A DNA stretch of 64,000 nucleotides from positions 1-64,000 of the forward strand of contig NZ_JAGJBZ010000005.1 in the NCBI RefSeq assembly GCF_020010925.1, read 5' to 3'. The notes under the pieces were generated by a model, which saw only the letters and a program-made list of their open reading frames with translations, had not been told where the DNA came from and did no database searches. Position numbers and translations under genes: made by a program. How positions within the stretch are numbered: the stretch's first letter is position 1; each line of letters begins with the position of its first letter. Source of the DNA: Streptomyces griseiscabiei (GTDB lineage: Bacteria; Actinomycetota; Actinomycetes; Streptomycetales; Streptomycetaceae). Below are positions 23,347-31,300 of this stretch, piece by piece.

Positions 23347-23423
23347 CTGACCCTTTTAACTTGACTCAAGAGTACCTCATGCGTAATATTAAAAGGGTCA
23401 GGGGGTCGGACGGGCCCCCAGTC
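23347..23423 (+). promoter_or_regulatory. Leader-family promoter P bracketed by a 13-bp inverted repeat
   Basis: The upstream tract CTGACCCTTTTAA (23347-23359) is repeated in inverted form at 23389-23401, exactly flanking TTGACT (23361-23366), 17 bp and TAATAT (23384-23389). The same tract upstream of the other promoters is unpaired. This looks like an operator pair for a repressor, or a long hairpin at the transcript start. GGAG precedes the GTG at 23443. Confidence 0.8.
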
Positions 23424-23442
23424 GACTGAGGAGCTATTGCCT

Positions 23443-24462
23443 GTGACTGTTCTTGAGATCCCCACCAACGGAACCGCCCTTCGCGCCCCGGGCCGCAAGG
23501 ACGCCTGGAGCATCCTGGGTGCCGACGTCAGCGAGGCGAACACCGCCCGCGAGGCCCTTGAGATGGCCGACCTTCGCGACTGGGACGTCCGCCTCATGGG
23601 CAACGTCACCGCCAGCGAGGTCACGATCCACGAGGACGGTGTCAGCGCCACCGAGGTGAAGATGCCCGACACCCGCGCCACCGTTCGCACCAACCCGCGC
23701 ACCCTTGCCACCGAGTACCTCAGCGCCGTGGGCCGCAAGTACACCCCGGTCCAGATCGAGGCGTACGAGAACGTGCTGGACCTGGCCCGCCGCGAGAGCG
23801 GCGCCGTCTTCCACAAGGCGGGCGCGTACGACGGCGGCAAGAAGTTCTTCATCTCGATGAGCCTGCCGGGCACCGTGCGCATCGGCGGGGTCGACGAGCA
23901 CAACATGCACCTGACCCTCTTCGGCAGCCACGACGGTTCCTCGTCCAACTCCCTGCACATCGGCCCGACCCGCCTGGACTGCGGCAACATGCAGCGCATC
24001 ATCATCGCGGGCGCCAAGCACAAGGTGTCGGTCCCCCACACCCGCTCTGCCCTGGACAAGCTCGTCACGCTGGAGAACGAGCTGGCCGTCCTCTTCGACT
24101 GGCAGGACGCGTTCGAGCGTGAGGCCGAGCGGATGCTCAACACTCCGCTGACGATGGGCCAGTTCGAGAAGCTGGTCACCAGCCGCGACCTGTGGCCCAT
24201 CCCGACCAGCCCCACCACCCGCACCCGCAAGAACTACGAGGAGCGCATGACCACCCTGCGCGGCCTCTTCGAGAACGCGGCCACCCAGGAGAGCATCCGG
24301 GGCACCGCGTGGGCGGGCTGGAACGCGATCGGCGAGTACCTCGACCACTACGCCAAGGCCAACACCGTCTCGGCGCGCGCCGCGCGGTCGCTGTCCGACA
24401 TCGGCGCGGTCACCAAGAAGAAGACCGCCGCCCACCGCCAGCTCCTCGCGCTGGCCGCCTGA
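23443..24462 (+). CDS. DUF932-family plasmid/phage protein, 339 aa
   Basis: GTG at 23443 is spaced nine bases from GAGGAG; TTG at 23437 is too close. The sequence matches the DUF932 (phage/plasmid-like protein, TIGR03299-type) pattern: N-terminal AWSILGADVSEANTAREAL, LSAVGRKYTPVQIEAYEN, then SLPGTVRIGGVDEHNM and LHIGPTRLDCGNMQRI, and helical ending with NYEERMTTLRGLFENA. Members occur on plasmids and phages of many bacteria, are often highly expressed, and have no established biochemical role. Length is normal for the family. It follows promoter P, the only one with a palindromic operator, so it is probably tightly regulated. Confidence 0.85.
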   Translation: MTVLEIPTNGTALRAPGRKDAWSILGADVSEANTAREALEMADLRDWDVRLMGNVTASEVTIHEDGVSATEVKMPDTRATVRTNPRTLATEYLSAVGRKYTPVQIEAYENVLDLARRESGAVFHKAGAYDGGKKFFISMSLPGTVRIGGVDEHNMHLTLFGSHDGSSSNSLHIGPTRLDCGNMQRIIIAGAKHKVSVPHTRSALDKLVTLENELAVLFDWQDAFEREAERMLNTPLTMGQFEKLVTSRDLWPIPTSPTTRTRKNYEERMTTLRGLFENAATQESIRGTAWAGWNAIGEYLDHYAKANTVSARAARSLSDIGAVTKKKTAAHRQLLALAA

Positions 24463-24475
24463 CCGGCCCTTGACC

Positions 24476-24511
24476 GGCCGCCGGGAGCACCCCCACCCGC
24501 TCCCGGCGGCC
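24476..24511 (+). terminator. Hairpin terminator, 13-bp stem
   Basis: Stem 24476-24488 / 24499-24511, ten-base loop, 13 bases after the DUF932 stop. It may reduce read-through to the genes downstream. Confidence 0.75.
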
Positions 24512-24554
24512 CCCTCCCTCAGCGACCACAGCGACTGAAGCGACGGAGATTTCC

Positions 24555-24851
24555 GTGTCACCTGACGCCGCACGCGACGCCGCCCGGTACGGGTACGGCG
24601 TCAGCGCCCACGAGGACGGCCACTACGTCCACATCGCGGCCGGCCTCTGGTCGACCCGCTACTGGGCGGGCAACCCCCAGAGCCTGTGGGCCGAGGAGCG
24701 CGCCAGCTACTGGATCTCGTCGGTGTCGGCGCGGTGCGGTCGCGGCCTGACCTGGAAGTCCGGCCCGCCGACCGCCGCCGCACCCCGGCCCTGCCCGACC
24801 TGCCAGCTGAGCAGCGCCGACATCGCCGCTCGCCACACCCGCATCCGCTGA
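24555..24851 (+). CDS. Hypothetical protein, 98 aa
   Basis: GTG at 24555, GGAGA nine bases upstream. Aromatic-rich core (HYVHIAAGLWSTRYWAGN, ASYWISSVSARCGRGLTW) and a C-terminal C-P-T-C. Third positions are G/C-rich and the frame is uninterrupted. Unknown family. It lies between the DUF932 terminator and the zinc-finger gene. Confidence 0.65.
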   Translation: MSPDAARDAARYGYGVSAHEDGHYVHIAAGLWSTRYWAGNPQSLWAEERASYWISSVSARCGRGLTWKSGPPTAAAPRPCPTCQLSSADIAARHTRIR

Positions 24852-24866
24852 ACCGGCCAAGAGGAC

Positions 24867-25049
24867 GTGACCACGGGCCGCTCCCTGCGCGGGGCGCCGT
24901 CGTGGGTGCTCGACCTCGTCGGCCGTCAAGCCTGCCGCCCGAGCTGGCCGCCGTGCAGCGGCTCACCGACCGGCCACGGGGCGTCGGTCCCGTCCCCGGC
25001 ACCCCGTGGCCCCCTTCCCCTCAACTTCCCTTTCCTGTGCTCACGTTAG
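24867..25049 (+). pseudogene. Possible small frameshifted gene
   Basis: GTG 24867 begins a coding-like stretch (TTGRSLRGAPSWVLDLVGRQ); coding-like sequence then continues in the next frame (LPPELAAVQRLTDRPRG). The two can be joined by one indel near 24930. There is no strong ribosome site, so this remains tentative. Confidence 0.3.
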
Positions 25050-25060
25050 GAGCTGCACCT

Positions 25061-25513
25061 GTGGCAACCGCCAACGGAATCCTCAACGGCCTTGAGGTCA
25101 TCGAGTTCGAATTCGCCGAGACCCCGCGCAGCACTCCGGAGAACCCCCGCTACTTCAAGGAGGTCCTGAAGGTCCTTCTGGCGGACGGAACGGTGGTCTA
25201 CAACTGCGTCTGGCCCAACTGCGAGTTCACCCGGCCGAAGGCCAGCGGGGTGTGGCCGCACACCAAGGTCCACAAGAACCAGACCCAGACGCCGAAGGCG
25301 GCCCCGGACCCCTCGGCCATCGACGTGAGCGGGCTGACGCTGGCCGAGCTCATCGAGCGCGCGCAGAAGGCCACGTGGTACAGCGCCGAGCTCGACGCCG
25401 CGCTGAAGAAGCTGACCAAGACCACCCGCGAGCTGGAGGAGCTGAGGCCGCGCGTCAAGACGGCGGAGAAGCAGCTCCAGACCATCCGCAGCGCCTTCGC
25501 GGCCGTCGCGTAG
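25061..25513 (+). CDS. C2H2-type zinc finger plus coiled coil, 150 aa
   Basis: GTG at 25061 with TTAGGAG seven bases before it. Residues 46-70 hold C-x4-C (YNCVWPNCEF) then H-x3-H (WPHTKVHK), the spacing of a classic C2H2 finger, rare in bacteria outside mobile elements. A long charged helix follows (ALKKLTKTTRELEELRP to the C-terminus), a likely coiled coil for oligomerisation. It may bind DNA or a partner. Two genes upstream of ligA and in the same orientation. Confidence 0.75.
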   Translation: MATANGILNGLEVIEFEFAETPRSTPENPRYFKEVLKVLLADGTVVYNCVWPNCEFTRPKASGVWPHTKVHKNQTQTPKAAPDPSAIDVSGLTLAELIERAQKATWYSAELDAALKKLTKTTRELEELRPRVKTAEKQLQTIRSAFAAVA

Positions 25514-25515
25514 CC

Positions 25516-25567
25516 CCGGGAGCCGTGCGGGGCGGGCCGGTTGCCGGCCTCCCCGCACGGCTCCCGG
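25516..25567 (+). terminator. Long hairpin, 17-bp stem
   Basis: Stem 25516-25532 / 25551-25567 with an 18-nt loop, directly after the stop at 25513. Confidence 0.75.
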
Positions 25568-25605
25568 TCCTGCTGCCCATCACCGTCTGGAAAGGACGCT
25601 GCCCC

Positions 25606-25989
25606 ATGTTCCTTGCTGACCTGCCCGCGGGTGCCATCGTCTGGACCGGCTCCGTCATCACCGCCGTCGAGGCGCGCGAACTGCGCGAGGGCGATCTGCT
25701 CAACGTGGGCGGCACCACGGTCACCGTGACCGGCGCCGACCACCACGACCTTCCGGGGATGGCCCGCGTCCCCGTCAGCTACCGCCCGTACGACAACGAC
25801 ACCGTCCGCACCGAGCGGTGGGCCATGCCCGCGACAGCCCGCTTCACCCCGCTCCAGCTGCTACGCAGCGAGCACGTGGAGTGCGGGCTGTGCGAGCCCG
25901 GGACCAACAGCCACGACGTCCTCATCGACCGCGTCGCCCACGGCTGGGTCCAGTCGTGGGTGTGCGCCGCCCACCTCGAACTGCCATAG
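25606..25989 (+). CDS. Hypothetical protein, 127 aa
   Basis: ATG at 25606; AAAGGA lies about ten bases upstream. Mostly beta (VWTGSVITAVEARELREGDLL, TVTVTGADHHDLPG), with the pair CGLCEPG near residue 90 and WVCAAHLEL at the end, suggesting a metal-binding barrel. The phrase RELREGDLLNVGG recalls hedgehog/intein-like folds, but no splice motif is present. Located 53 bases before ligA. Confidence 0.7.
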   Translation: MFLADLPAGAIVWTGSVITAVEARELREGDLLNVGGTTVTVTGADHHDLPGMARVPVSYRPYDNDTVRTERWAMPATARFTPLQLLRSEHVECGLCEPGTNSHDVLIDRVAHGWVQSWVCAAHLELP

Positions 25990-26042
25990 CTCCTCGCGGC
26001 CACGCGCCGCGCAATGTCAGACCCCTACGTAAGGATCACTGC

Positions 26043-28091
26043 ATGACGACTGCTGCACCCGCCGTTTCCCTGACCGACCGCACCGCCTACGAGACCGCGG
26101 TCGACCAGGCCCTCGTCGCGATCACGGCGTACTACGACGACGGGGACACCACCCTCGACGACGCCACGTACGACGCTCTCGCCCGCGGCATCGCCGCCTA
26201 CGAGCGCGAGCACCCGGAGCACACCCGGGCTGACTCCCCCACCGGCAAGGTCGGCGGCGGAGCGGCCCCCGTCGGGGATGTCGCGCACACCGTGCCGATG
26301 CTCTCCCTGGACAACGTCTTCGACGCCGAAGGCCTTCAGAAGTGGGGCGCGTCACTGGCCCGCCGGATCGGCGGCCCGGTCACCGGCGGCTACGCGGTGG
26401 AACCGAAGCTGGACGGGGCCGCCATCGCCGCCCGCTACCGTGACGGCCGTCTGGTGCAGCTCGTCGGCCGCGGCAACGGCACGCACGGTGAGGACCTCTC
26501 GCACGCGATCGGCACCATCGTCGGTCTCCCCGTCCAGCTGCCCGCCAGCGTGACTGTGGAGATCCGTGGCGAGGTGCTGCTGACGCAGGCCCAGTTCCAG
26601 AAGGCGAACGAGATCCGCGCCGCACACAAGGCGAAGATGTTCTCCAACCCGCGCAACGGCACCGCGGGCACGCTCCGCGCGAAGGACCGGCCGTACGTCA
26701 TCGAGACGACGTTCTTCGCCTACGGCGCGGTGGGCCTGGACGACGTCGACTTCCTGGCCGGGGAGACGCACCAGGCCGTCATGGCCCAGGTCGCCGCCCT
26801 GGGCGTGCAGACCACCGGCAGCACCGAGGTCGGACTCAAGGTCTGCGCCACGCTGGCCGAGGCCCAGGCCCGCGTCGAGGAGATCCAGGCGCTGCGGCCC
26901 CAGCTGCCGTTCGGGATCGACGGCGTGGTGATCAAGGCCAACGACTTCGCCGAGCAGAAGGCCGCCGGGTTCGCCACCCGCCACCCGCACTGGGCGATCG
27001 CCTACAAGCTCGCGGCCGTCGAGGCGCAGACCCAGCTCCTCGCGGTGGAGTGGAACGTGGGGCGCACCGGCATCATCGCCCCGCGCGCCGTGCTGAAGCC
27101 GGTGGAGGTCGACGGCAGCGTCGTCACCTACGCCACCCTCCACAACCCGGCGTTCATCCGCGACAGCGGTTTGAAGATCAACGACACCGTGAAGGTGTGG
27201 AAGGCCGGCGACATCATTCCCCGGATCGAGTCCCCCGTGACCGCGCTGCGCACGGGCGAGGAGAGCGACATCGTCTTCCCCGAGTCCTGCCCGAAGTGCG
27301 GCGGGGACATCGACAAGTCGGGCGAGCGGTGGGAGTGCGCGGGCGGCGTGAACGGCTCGTGCGGCCTGCTGCCTTCCTTGAAGTACGCCGTCGGCCGCGA
27401 CCAGCTCGACATCGACGGGCTCGGCGTCACCTATCTGGAAGCCCTCGTCGAGGCGGGCCTGGTCAACGACCTGGGCGACCTGTTCGCCCTCACCCGCGCG
27501 CAGTTGGCCGAGGCGACCGGGAGCGAGAAGCGCGCCGACTCGCTGCTGGCCGAGCTGGACAAGGCCCGGCAGCAGCCCCTGAACCGGGTGTTCTGTGCGC
27601 TGGGGATCGTACGGACCGGCCGCACCCTCTCTCGTGAGATCGCCCGTCACTTCGGTTCGATGAGCAAGATCCAGGCCGCCGACGCCGCCGCGCTCGCCGA
27701 GGTGAACAAGCTGCCCGGCGCGAACGCACCGAAGATCGCCGCACACATCTACGCGATGGGGCCGGTCATCGAGAAGCTCGCGGACGCCGGGGTGAACATG
27801 ATCGAACCCACCACCCAGGTCAGCGGCACCAGCAACAGCAAGCCGCTGGCGGACCAGGTGGTCGTGGTCACGGGCGGGATGCACGGGCTTCTGGCCGGAC
27901 GTAACCGCAACCAGATGAACGAGCTGATCGAGAACGCGGGCGGTGCCTCCGCCAGCAGCGTCTCGAAGAAGACGACGATCCTCGTCGCAGGCGAGGGCGC
28001 CGGGTCCAAGCTGGCCAAGGCCGAGCAGCTCGGCACGAAGATCCTCAGCGAGCAGGAGTTCGCCGACCTGGTCGCCGAGTACCTCGCCTGA
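26043..28091 (+). CDS. ligA: NAD-dependent DNA ligase (LigA type), 682 aa
   Basis: Seals single-strand nicks using NAD+ as adenylate donor. ATG 26043 follows AAGGA. All LigA domains are visible in order: Ia with AYYDDGDTTLDDATYDAL (about 26-43); adenylation domain with EPKLDG, the KxDG lysine near residue 123, then SNPRNGTAGTLR and FGIDGVVIKAND; OB fold with VGRTGIIAPRAVLKPVEVDG; four-Cys zinc finger (CPKCGGD then WECAGG and SC, about 417-440); helix-hairpin-helix repeats; and a C-terminal BRCT domain (LADQVVVVTGGMHG to the end). Length is normal, so it should be active. A chromosome would carry its own ligA, so this is an accessory copy. It is preceded by zinc-finger genes and followed by two ADP-ribosyltransferase-like genes, which also use NAD+. 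Confidence 0.95.
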   Translation: MTTAAPAVSLTDRTAYETAVDQALVAITAYYDDGDTTLDDATYDALARGIAAYEREHPEHTRADSPTGKVGGGAAPVGDVAHTVPMLSLDNVFDAEGLQKWGASLARRIGGPVTGGYAVEPKLDGAAIAARYRDGRLVQLVGRGNGTHGEDLSHAIGTIVGLPVQLPASVTVEIRGEVLLTQAQFQKANEIRAAHKAKMFSNPRNGTAGTLRAKDRPYVIETTFFAYGAVGLDDVDFLAGETHQAVMAQVAALGVQTTGSTEVGLKVCATLAEAQARVEEIQALRPQLPFGIDGVVIKANDFAEQKAAGFATRHPHWAIAYKLAAVEAQTQLLAVEWNVGRTGIIAPRAVLKPVEVDGSVVTYATLHNPAFIRDSGLKINDTVKVWKAGDIIPRIESPVTALRTGEESDIVFPESCPKCGGDIDKSGERWECAGGVNGSCGLLPSLKYAVGRDQLDIDGLGVTYLEALVEAGLVNDLGDLFALTRAQLAEATGSEKRADSLLAELDKARQQPLNRVFCALGIVRTGRTLSREIARHFGSMSKIQAADAAALAEVNKLPGANAPKIAAHIYAMGPVIEKLADAGVNMIEPTTQVSGTSNSKPLADQVVVVTGGMHGLLAGRNRNQMNELIENAGGASASSVSKKTTILVAGEGAGSKLAKAEQLGTKILSEQEFADLVAEYLA

Positions 28092-28107
28092 TCCTCACCC
28101 CCTGCTG

Positions 28108-28139
28108 GAGGCGGGACGGCCCACCGGCCGCCCCGCCTC
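28108..28139 (+). terminator. Hairpin after ligA
   Basis: GAGGCGGG-C-GGCC type stem (28108-28121 with 28126-28139, one mismatch), 17 bases after the ligA stop. Confidence 0.6.
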
Positions 28140-28185
28140 TTCGCGTTGGGGCCCTCCCTCCCCCGTAGCCCGCGCAGTGAGCGTC

Positions 28186-28198
28186 CTCTGTCCACAGG
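28186..28198 (+). promoter_or_regulatory. CTCTGTCCACAGG box, copy 1
   Basis: A 13-mer containing the palindrome CTGT-CC-ACAG, 70 bases before the first ADP-ribosyltransferase-like gene. Two more copies precede the second such gene (29709) and the endonuclease VII-like gene (50771). CTGTCCACA also resembles a Streptomyces DnaA box, but single dispersed copies argue for a regulator site. Confidence 0.45.
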
Positions 28199-28267
28199 CC
28201 CTTCTCCGCAAGATCGCCGAACCGCCCGGCCGGGTGGTCGCGCGGCAAGCGGCAGAAGGGAGCGGGC

Positions 28268-29617
28268 GTGTGCAGGTCCATCTCGAAGGGGGGCCGGCGG
28301 TGTACGTCGTCGCAGCCGGCCATGCGATCGGCGCGGCGAGCCTCCTCCGCCCAGCTCGGCAAGACCGTCGCCGAGGCTGGTGACCCGAATGCTCAGGCGG
28401 CGTACGCGAACGCGCAGGCGTGGACGGCGCGCACCAAGGAGGCCCTGGAGGAGGGTGACGACGACCGGGCGCGGATGTACGCGGACAACGCGAAGAAGTG
28501 CGCTGCCGCTGCCCGTGCGTACGCCCGTGGCAAGCAGCCCAAGCAGCCCTACCCGGACGCCGACGATCCGGCAGCGCTGAGCGCGGAGCCACCCCCGCCG
28601 CCGCCGGAGCAGACCCGCGCGGCGCGTGCCCTGGCCGGCGCGGCGGGCATCGGCGGGCGGGCCCGTGTGCTGCCGCCTCGGGATGACGGCGGGCAGACGA
28701 CCGCCTGGAACGACCAGGGCTTCGGTGGCGCCGCCACCGTCTACCCGGGCGAGGGCGACGAGCCTCCGCACGCGCGGGTCGTGTTCAGCCGGCTCGACCG
28801 CGACCGCTACCAGGCGCTCGCTGACTCCCCCTGGCCCTACCGGACCGAGGACGGGCAAGTCATCTACGACCGCGTCCCGGTCGACCACGCCGAGCAGATC
28901 ATCCACGCGGCGGCCTCCCGTCGGCCGGCCAAGCCGTGGGAGCGGCACGGCCTGAGCGACGCGCGGCACCGGGATCGCCTCGACGAGGTGACGGCCGATC
29001 GTCTGGTGCCCGAGTCGGAACAGTGGGCGTCCAATCTGGACCAGGGCCAGCGCCAGTGGGTCACGACGTACACCGGCCACTCGTACAGCGAGATCAACGA
29101 GCACCTCTACAAGGGCCGGGACCTTGACCAGCCGGCCGACGGCATGCACACGCCGATGCGAGTCGTGACGGGGAACATCGACTCCGCGATCGCGGCCGCT
29201 GGGCAGTCCCAGGAGCCGCACCGGTGCTTCCGCGGGTACACCCCGCCCCTCGATGTCCGTAAGGAGAACCGGGTCGCGGGCTGGGCCCGGGAGAACTTCG
29301 TGGTCGGCAGCCGCTACCGGGACGACTCGTACATGTCGGTCTCCCACTGCCCGGCGGTGGCCGCCGGGTTCACCAACCGCGGCTGGTCGTCCGACGGCGA
29401 GTGGGGCATGGCCGATCACGGCGTGGTCTTCGAGACGGTCTCCCGGCGCGGCGCCGCGGTCGCGCACATCTCGGAGTTCGACAACGCCGAGAGGGAGCGG
29501 CTGATGCCTCGCGGGTCGGAGTTCGTGGTGGTCGGTGTGCACGAGAACGTGAACGTGGCCGGCCAGCCCTGCGTGGTCGTGCAGCTGGCCGACGTGAACG
29601 AGTCCAAGCGGTACTGA
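28268..29617 (+). CDS. Putative ADP-ribosyltransferase (R-S-E class), 449 aa
   Basis: GTG 28268 follows GAAGGGAG and gives an N-terminus with CRSISKGGRRC, a Cys-x9-Cys motif common at the start of actinobacterial conflict or phage proteins. Next come a helical segment (TKEALEEGDDDRARMYADNA), a Pro-rich linker (PPPPPPEQ) and a middle domain with YPGEGDEPPHARVVF. The C-terminal 180 residues fit an Arg-Ser-Glu ADP-ribosyltransferase: CFRGYTP supplies the NAD-binding Arg (near 320), YMSVSH the Ser-x-Ser (near 356), and AERERLMPRG the Glu-x-Glu before the LxPRG strand (near 408). Such enzymes transfer ADP-ribose from NAD+ to a protein; E-x-E favours an arginine target. No signal peptide, so it acts in the producing cell or is delivered by another route. 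The family call is inferred from motifs. Tandem paralogue follows. Confidence 0.72.
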   Translation: MCRSISKGGRRCTSSQPAMRSARRASSAQLGKTVAEAGDPNAQAAYANAQAWTARTKEALEEGDDDRARMYADNAKKCAAAARAYARGKQPKQPYPDADDPAALSAEPPPPPPEQTRAARALAGAAGIGGRARVLPPRDDGGQTTAWNDQGFGGAATVYPGEGDEPPHARVVFSRLDRDRYQALADSPWPYRTEDGQVIYDRVPVDHAEQIIHAAASRRPAKPWERHGLSDARHRDRLDEVTADRLVPESEQWASNLDQGQRQWVTTYTGHSYSEINEHLYKGRDLDQPADGMHTPMRVVTGNIDSAIAAAGQSQEPHRCFRGYTPPLDVRKENRVAGWARENFVVGSRYRDDSYMSVSHCPAVAAGFTNRGWSSDGEWGMADHGVVFETVSRRGAAVAHISEFDNAERERLMPRGSEFVVVGVHENVNVAGQPCVVVQLADVNESKRY

Positions 29618-29708
29618 GCCCGGATGTGACGCACGCGGATGCGCAGGAGGCACCGTCCGCGCCGGGCCTCCCGCGCATTCGCTGCTCTGACCTGCGCCGG
29701 TCCCCGGT

Positions 29709-29721
29709 CTCTGTCCACAGG
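29709..29721 (+). promoter_or_regulatory. CTCTGTCCACAGG box, copy 2
   Basis: Exact 13-mer 78 bases upstream of the second ADP-ribosyltransferase-like gene; similarity to the copy 1 region extends further (CAAGATCGC), as expected from tandem duplication. Confidence 0.45.
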
Positions 29722-29798
29722 CCACCCCTTCCAAGATCGCGTTGCTGCCTGCCGGGGCAGCCCCGCGGATCGCGGGCGAGGAAGGGAGGGCACCTCCG

Positions 29799-31199
29799 TT
29801 GTGCAGGTCGCAATCGAAGGGCGGGCGCAGGTGCGGCTCGTCCCACCCGGCCGTTCGGGCCGCGCGTCGTGCTGCCTCGACCGCGCTGCGCAAGGACGTC
29901 GCCATGGCCGGCGCCGGGCACCCCGCGCTCGGCGCGTACGCCACGGCCCAGATGTGGGAGACCAAGACCCGTCAGGCCGTCGAGAACGGTGACGACGAGC
30001 AGGCCAAGCTGTACGCGGACAACGCGAAGCTGTCCGCGGCCGCGACGCGCACCATGCTGGGCGACCGCAAGCAGACGCCGCGCTACCCCAATGCCGCCGA
30101 TCCCCGCGTCGCGTGGGCGATGCCCGCGCGGGAGCCCGAGCCGGCCGAGGACGACTGGGGCGCGGCGCAGATGCCGGAGTACCCCGAGCACGTCCGTGCT
30201 GCCGATGCGTTCGCGCGGGCCAGCGGGGCGGGCGGGGCCGCGACGTTCGTGCCGCGCGCCGACGGCGGGCAGACGGTGGCCTGGCGCGGCGACGACTTCG
30301 CCGGCTCCGCGACCGTGTATCCGGCCGACGGGGATGAACCGCCGCACGCCCGGGTCGTGTTCAACCGGCTCGACCAGGGCCGCTACCAGGCGCTCGCCGA
30401 CTCGCCCTGGCCCTACCGGGTCGAGAACGGGCAGGTCATCTACGACCGCGTCCCCGCCGATCACGCCGAGCAGATCATCGCCGCGGCGCGCAGCCGGCAG
30501 GCGGCCCGGCCCTGGGAGCGGCACGGCCTGGGCCGCGACCCGTACCGGGACCAGCTGGAGGAGCACCGGGCCGGTGACCTGGAACCCGAGTCGAACGCGT
30601 GGGGCGCCGGCCTCAGCTCCGAGCAGAACCACTGGGTCCGCACCTACACCGGCTCGAGGTACCGGCAGATCAACGCCCACCTCTACAACGGGCGCAGCCT
30701 CGATGAGCCGGCGGAGAAGATGGACGTGCCGATGCGGGTGGTCACCGAGAACATCAACTCGGCGATCCGCTCGGCAGGCACGGCCGAGGTCCCGCACCAC
30801 ACCTTCCGCGGGTTCACTCCCCCGCTGGAGGTCCGCAAAGGCAACCGTGTCGCGCAGTGGGCGAGGGAGAACTTCCCGGCCGGCAGCCGGTATCACAGCC
30901 CGTCGTTCCTCTCCTCGTCGCACTGCCCGAACGTGGCGGCCGACCCGTACTTCGCGCGGACCGACTGGGAGGAGGACGGCCGCTACGGAGAAGCCGACCA
31001 TGCCGTGGTGTTCGAGATGGTCTCGCGCCGCGGGGCCGCGGTGGCGCATGTGTCGCAGTACGGGAATCTGGAGCGGGAGCGGCTGCAGGAGAGCGGCTCG
31101 AACTGGGTGTCCGTGGGCATCCAGGAGAACGTGACGATCCGGGGCCGCAAGTGCGTCGTGGTCCAGCTCGTCGACACGAACGAGATCCCCCGCCACTGA
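29799..31199 (+). CDS. Putative ADP-ribosyltransferase paralogue, 466 aa
   Basis: TTG at 29799 behind GGAAGGGAGGG gives an N-terminus with CRSQSKGGRRC, aligning exactly with the upstream paralogue; the earlier in-frame start at 29742 would add an unrelated extension. Domain order is the same: Cys-x9-Cys motif, helical TRQAVENGDDEQAKLYADNA, variable linker, YPADGDEPPHARVVF, then the catalytic-type domain with TFRGFTP (near 335), FLSSSH (near 370) and LERERLQESG (near 425). The LxPRG strand of the first copy is changed to LQESG here, so the active-site loop differs. Two tandem, diverged copies suggest selection for distinct targets or neofunctionalisation. It ends just before promoter Q. Confidence 0.7.
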   Translation: MCRSQSKGGRRCGSSHPAVRAARRAASTALRKDVAMAGAGHPALGAYATAQMWETKTRQAVENGDDEQAKLYADNAKLSAAATRTMLGDRKQTPRYPNAADPRVAWAMPAREPEPAEDDWGAAQMPEYPEHVRAADAFARASGAGGAATFVPRADGGQTVAWRGDDFAGSATVYPADGDEPPHARVVFNRLDQGRYQALADSPWPYRVENGQVIYDRVPADHAEQIIAAARSRQAARPWERHGLGRDPYRDQLEEHRAGDLEPESNAWGAGLSSEQNHWVRTYTGSRYRQINAHLYNGRSLDEPAEKMDVPMRVVTENINSAIRSAGTAEVPHHTFRGFTPPLEVRKGNRVAQWARENFPAGSRYHSPSFLSSSHCPNVAADPYFARTDWEEDGRYGEADHAVVFEMVSRRGAAVAHVSQYGNLERERLQESGSNWVSVGIQENVTIRGRKCVVVQLVDTNEIPRH

Positions 31200-31205
31200 C
31201 GCTAC

Positions 31206-31290
31206 TTTTCCATATCGCTTGACAAAGTTTAATAATGTGAGTAGGATGTATTTCAGGGTGAGGAGCACCCGAAACTCCCCACCAGACCCT
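31206..31290 (+). promoter_or_regulatory. Second-type promoter Q
   Basis: TTTTCCATATCGC then TTGACA (31219-31224), 17 bp, TAGGAT (31242-31247), TATTTC, with hairpin GGGTG/CACCC (31256-31260 with 31266-31270). It aligns with promoter R at 38215 (shared CTTGAC, ATGTG and TATTTC) and differs from the GTACATTAG family. Confidence 0.7.
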
Positions 31291-31300
31291 GGAGGACGAC

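Noticed and set aside
28186..28198. CTGTCCACA as a DnaA box of an origin
   Set aside because: Only three isolated copies 20 kb apart; origins carry clusters, and the shared flanks favour a promoter element.
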